From an uncultured Victivallis sp. (GTDB lineage: Bacteria; Verrucomicrobiota; Lentisphaeria; Victivallales; Victivallaceae): 64,000 nucleotides of DNA. The position numbers were made by a program, and so were the translations under genes. The stretch spans positions 1 to 64,000 of the forward strand of contig CALXOA010000109.1 in the NCBI GenBank assembly GCA_944389895.1. Direction: 5' to 3'. Of the stretch, positions 61,601 to 64,000 are shown in pieces. The notes under the pieces are model-generated. The model searched no databases, was not told the DNA's origin, and was given only the letters and a program-made list of their open reading frames with translations. Position 1 is the stretch's first letter. The number at the start of each line of letters is the position of its first letter.

Positions 61601-62963
61601 GTTTCAACGTGACCCGGCGCGGTACGAGCGGCTTGCCCGGCTCGTACCCTTCCGGCTTTGGTATGCTGTAATAGTCAGCGGGAGCAACGGCAAGTTCCAG
61701 CTTGACCGGCTCATCCACGGTAAATGCCGCTTTGTCGAGCATCAGGTCAAAAGGATAAAACTCCCGGTAATCCGCGCTGACCTCCGCCTGTGTCAGCGGC
61801 CGCCCGTAGACCTTGAATTCATCAATGGCGCCGTCAACGGCACAGAGCAGGCCGTTGGTTTCCGTATTGGAACCGACCAGAATCTCCCGCACCTTCCCGA
61901 GATCGAAGTTCCCGACCCGAACCGGTTTCTCCTCCAGCCAGGTCGAACCGATCCGATACGGCAGACCGTTGATGTAAATGGTGCTCCAGCCGTTGTTGTT
62001 GTAGACAATGGCCATATGCATCCAGTCCCCGGGGTGGTTGATCGAACGGGCCCGACGGTTCAGCGACATCGTGTCGAGATCCCCCCGGCGCGGCAGGTCG
62101 GCACGCAGCCAGTGCCACCAGAAAACACTCATCTTGTTTTTTCCGTCGGCTCCGATTCCGGAAAGCAGGTAATACCACGGCATGGAATCGCGCAGTTCCC
62201 CCTCCCAATCCGGCCGGAACCAGAAGCTGAAAGCTCCCGCATCCGGGTTGAGCGTCACAGGGTAACGGATGCCGCTCGGCCCACGCTCCGGCGTGGTAAT
62301 CTCGACCGCCTGCCCTTTGAGTCCGGGGACGAAACGAATGCTGTCGGCACTCTTCGCCTTCACGTTTCCGGCATCGGTGTTCCCGTCAAACGTGGCGTGA
62401 AGCAGCGGCGGCGCGGCAGGATCAAAGTCGGCAGCCTGTTCCGGCAACGGTTCCAGCGAAGCACTCCGCACCGCGAAATCGCCGCGGTAGCCGTAAGCCT
62501 GAGCCCGCACTAGCTTGCCGAGATCAAAATCAAAACTCCCGACAAATTTCCCGTTGCAGTTCAGTTCGATGAATCCGTTGCGGCAGGTAAGCTCGATCGT
62601 ATTCCACTTGTCGGAGAGAGTATTGGATAATTTCGGAGAGATCGCTCCGACACTCTGCTCTCCCCCTTTCAGCGGGACAAAGGAAAAATCCCCTCCCCGG
62701 GTCAACAGATGCAGATTGTGTCTGCTGCCCTGAAACAGGAAACCGGTGTGCTGGTCGGTCGGATTTAAATTGAAGGTCTGAAACTCAGCGGTAAAACGGA
62801 AATTGGCGAGATCCTGTTTGTCGAACAGCGTTTCGCTGCGCATCTCCTTCTGGTGAGTCGAGATCTTCAGCATTTTTTCCGGACTCTTCTCAAAGCTGAC
62901 GGTTTCGGCGCACAACAGCCCCGCGGCGGCCAGCAGCGCCACCGTGAACAAATGTTTTTTCAT
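58632..62963 (-). CDS. Large exported multi-domain protein: LamG-like, TIM-barrel and malectin-like domains
   Basis: 1443 residues with a signal peptide (MKKHLFTVALLAAAGLLCAE). Residues about 20-185 form a concanavalin-like domain (GFLFQGSRHNLHLLTRGGDFSF). Residues 190-400 are LamG-like (GAFSFWFRPDW, IDEFKVYGRPLTQAEV). Beta-rich linkers run to about 690. A TIM-barrel-like glycosidase core spans about 700-1080 (NGIDFVSSVNIYN, LPGFRGIDLWGGF, ALSIVLSVSGEP). A helical part follows, and residues about 1280-1443 are malectin-like (NRFAVNCGSGEYDYYVAKDGTLFFPDHAWDG). I cannot assign a GH family or the catalytic residues. It lies between a pseudopilin (24 bp) and GH39 (37 bp), so it is probably the surface or periplasmic depolymerase of the operon. 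Confidence 0.75.
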   Translation of the reverse strand: MKKHLFTVALLAAAGLLCAETVSFEKSPEKMLKISTHQKEMRSETLFDKQDLANFRFTAEFQTFNLNPTDQHTGFLFQGSRHNLHLLTRGGDFSFVPLKGGEQSVGAISPKLSNTLSDKWNTIELTCRNGFIELNCNGKFVGSFDFDLGKLVRAQAYGYRGDFAVRSASLEPLPEQAADFDPAAPPLLHATFDGNTDAGNVKAKSADSIRFVPGLKGQAVEITTPERGPSGIRYPVTLNPDAGAFSFWFRPDWEGELRDSMPWYYLLSGIGADGKNKMSVFWWHWLRADLPRRGDLDTMSLNRRARSINHPGDWMHMAIVYNNNGWSTIYINGLPYRIGSTWLEEKPVRVGNFDLGKVREILVGSNTETNGLLCAVDGAIDEFKVYGRPLTQAEVSADYREFYPFDLMLDKAAFTVDEPVKLELAVAPADYYSIPKPEGYEPGKPLVPRRVTLKLYDPREKKVLKQESFNPEATTAPRILTLDAGKLPQKLYHLQVEIENPQGVPARRSFPVTVYEPGYRAKEATGQELEVGRLLFSRDLTVPQKEGFLSDVPVRTVESAAGAYTEAGMRKGNRFSFEIPFKMAQRKGRPVLLEIEWPDDKPRSMGLYMYVRSEAAQHRDRLEGGIQAGEEYPNSGRMQKTRYLFYPGASRYLFEARTMVEAYPAAVARVNVYELKGELPRLAVHRPEGYTPRSFGHLDEDQTVDMTVDRDNEDRLKSCFRTGRVTDKLSEYMNYTGQNMLSYSLLRYDFPFYPLNSYNGNGLLPYAPGDVPLFINMFHANGIDFVSSVNIYNLPDFNLQPQNRAALREEGMLLHSYKDEAAESARPNFFHPEARRLILDHIRFIVGRYGRLPGFRGIDLWGGFTLGAEDGYDNQTAGLFAKQQKIDLPASQKERHALFNSARYRDQWLKFRADGLTAFLGDVASLVREINPALSIVLSVSGEPLRGSSTLESGDPVDTEKWYYENNGIDLEAINRIPGLKLGAMRYWTDYRWTKHWGKPESTIDEQLYDLKRMKLFAPTGIANCYAQYFETFNNSLNPKVFNAYFQNADVKPHGRFFLKELVFNVAATDAVRILVGAQPFGTWGRDAEAREFARAYTSLPAEKFTDAVGPSDPVTVRYFQGKQGTYLYAASLLWEEGAVTLELPAGTLLTDLSSGEKLTVPEDGRLTLPLESYQLRSFLTSDKVSPKVAGVQISERQKAAVARRIAELDKTIAFLREADVAVKPAVIARLEAVRKAVADNEYAEAHRLLFSKMLNGVIRQLPLAENGHLLKQQQMIAQNRFAVNCGSGEYDYYVAKDGTLFFPDHAWDGVYGSVSDGSQIGRPIQTIRGTENPELYATEAYNLDAYRFKLANGTYTVRIYLKIGYEPNAKPGAGVFSLTANGKPLLNNFDPFLETGGFDNAITREFKGVEVGNGILNLDFSVPDGVHPSVRFLNAIEVIPEK

Positions 62964-62987
62964 TGAAATGAATCTTTCCGAAGTTTC

Positions 62988-63752
62988 TTATTGATAAGTG
63001 ATGTCCCAGTGACGTTTTGCGGCGAGGTAATCGGTGTCGTAGTTGAAGTAGCCGATGATCTCATAGGTCTTGTAATTCTGGACGCTCCCGTCGACCATGC
63101 AGGTGTAGGTACTGTTTCCGCTGTGACCATCGTAGAAAATACCGTTATTGTGCGACCCGAACGGCCCGTAATGAGCAGTGTTGTAGTCGAAGCAGTCGGC
63201 GCTGTTGGCGAAACCGAGGGCGGGGCCCTCCGAAAGTCCGGAATGCGCATCGTAACGCTCGCACGCCTTGTTGAAGCAGATGAAAGCGAACTTGGAAGAG
63301 GGGTTGCGGATCGAACCACTCTTTTTACCGGAAGGGGATTTCAGGCTGTAACGCGGATTGGTCTCTTTGGGATCCTTATCACTGGCAGGAGCATTGATCG
63401 CATAGGAGAGCGGATGGGTGTCCCGCCGGAACCCCTTGTTGAATTTGTCCAACCCGCAGTGGAATGCCTTGATGCTGCGCGCATACAGGAAAAGTTCCCA
63501 GTGCCAGGTTGCGCTTTGGTCATCCACCTTGTTGACGACCCCGGCGGCCTTCCGCACCTCGACGATGAAATCATTGTAATCGCCCGAATAGAGTGCGGAC
63601 GCCTGTCCGATCTGTTTGAGGTTGCTTGCGCACTGCGCCCCGTAAGCCGCCTCCCGCGCCCTGTTGAGCGCGGGCAGCAGAATCGCGGCAAGAATGGCAA
63701 TAATCGCAATAACTACTAAAAGTTCTATTAATGTAAAACTATGCTCTCTCAT
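62988..63752 (-). CDS. Pseudopilin of the right-hand hydrolase operon
   Basis: 254 residues, starting [19 protein letters not shown] with Ser before the cleavage site, then [25 protein letters not shown]. The C-terminal part holds [17 protein letters not shown], the His/DG signature with an added loop. GAAGG lies upstream of ATG 63752. It sits 46 bp after a GH5-like gene and 24 bp before the 1443-residue protein, so it is one transcript with both. Confidence 0.92.
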   Translation of the reverse strand: MREHSFTLIELLVVIAIIAILAAILLPALNRAREAAYGAQCASNLKQIGQASALYSGDYNDFIVEVRKAAGVVNKVDDQSATWHWELFLYARSIKAFHCGLDKFNKGFRRDTHPLSYAINAPASDKDPKETNPRYSLKSPSGKKSGSIRNPSSKFAFICFNKACERYDAHSGLSEGPALGFANSADCFDYNTAHYGPFGSHNNGIFYDGHSGNSTYTCMVDGSVQNYKTYEIIGYFNYDTDYLAAKRHWDITYQ

Positions 63753-63798
63753 TTAACAGTACCTTCAGCAATGTAAATATAAAACATGCACATATACA

Positions 63799-64000
63799 CT
63801 ATTTTTTATTTTCATTTTTTTGAAGTCCGGCACGAATGATTTTTGCGCGGAGCGTCTCCTCCTTTGCCGGAGCGGTATCGCCGTAGGTTTCCGAGTGAAG
63901 CAGACTCCAGCCGTGGTAGTCGCGCAATCCATGGTAACACCAGGACCAGCCGTACTCCTCGAAGATGTCGACCAGATCGGCAAGATACTGCGCAGCATCC
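63799..64000 (-). CDS. C-terminal end of a GH5-like glycoside hydrolase (5' part beyond window)
   Basis: The frame is open from the right edge to a TAG at 63799 and encodes the last 66 residues. YLADLVDIFEEYGWSWCYHG followed by LRDYHGWSLLHSE is typical of the last strand and C terminus of GH5 cellulase-like enzymes. The catalytic residues are outside the window. It is the first visible gene of the right-hand operon. Confidence 0.65.
   Translation of the reverse strand, partial: DAAQYLADLVDIFEEYGWSWCYHGLRDYHGWSLLHSETYGDTAPAKEETLRAKIIRAGLQKNENKK

Noticed and set aside
63765-63998. Minus-strand frame of 77 codons at the right edge
   Set aside because: The overlapping frame ending at 63799 matches the GH5 C terminus, whereas this one is rich in Arg and Ser without any motif.

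Overview
The window looks like chromosomal DNA of a GC-rich, saccharolytic member of the Lentisphaerota (Victivallis-like). This is an inference from three things seen here: exported glycoside hydrolases of unusual architecture, several FTLIELL-type pseudopilins with DGH-like C termini placed beside those hydrolases, and the general gene style. I see no transposase, prophage, CRISPR array, rRNA or tRNA gene. Nearly all the sequence is coding, and most gaps hold recognisable promoters or terminators.

Left carbohydrate region (1-14542, all minus strand). A very large exported GH42-like enzyme runs off the left edge. It is preceded by a cytoplasmic TIM-barrel hydrolase, a pseudopilin, a GntR/LacI chimeric regulator and a LacI-type repressor. 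The two regulators each have their own promoter with a palindromic operator near the start of transcription. Then come an exported clan GH-A (GH39-like) enzyme with a CBM9-like tail and two tandem, almost identical pseudopilin genes. These two share an upstream promoter-like motif and are separated by a perfect 44-bp palindrome.

Central housekeeping region (14543-36222). A minus-strand run holds a GT2 glycosyltransferase, radC and a 23S rRNA uracil methyltransferase. A plus-strand run holds a DegT-type aminotransferase, an MsbA-like exporter with an extra domain and a MurC-like ligase. Next are the queDEC genes for queuosine precursor synthesis, thioredoxin, a HEPN-like membrane protein, a DUF4870 protein, and a WecA/MraY-type transferase fused to a CapD-like N-terminal unit. 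A GH63-like glucosidase with a nuclease-like partner follows, then rpsA with an attenuator-like leader, a small anchored protein coupled to a divergent pseudopilin, and a coupled pair of carbohydrate esterases.

Translation and secretion region (36448-50439, plus strand). It runs from aspS through a small envelope cluster (exported protein, lytic transglycosylase, DUF3047 protein, sugar epimerase), tatA-tatC and a coiled-coil exported protein into a ribosomal cluster from rplV to secY. The usual front half of the S10 operon (rpsJ to rpsS) is not upstream, and rpmD is absent between rpsE and rplO. A strong terminator closes the cluster after secY. Downstream are cmk, a thioesterase, manA, argS, a metallo-beta-lactamase/TIM-barrel fusion, a small hypothetical protein and prmC.

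Right carbohydrate region (57164-64000, minus strand). A GH5-like enzyme (partial at the edge), a pseudopilin, a 1443-residue LamG/TIM/malectin-like protein and a GH39 enzyme form an apparent operon. The most distinctive theme of the window is this repeated pairing of pseudopilins with plant- or host-glycan hydrolases. All the pseudopilins lack the usual glycine before the cleavage site.
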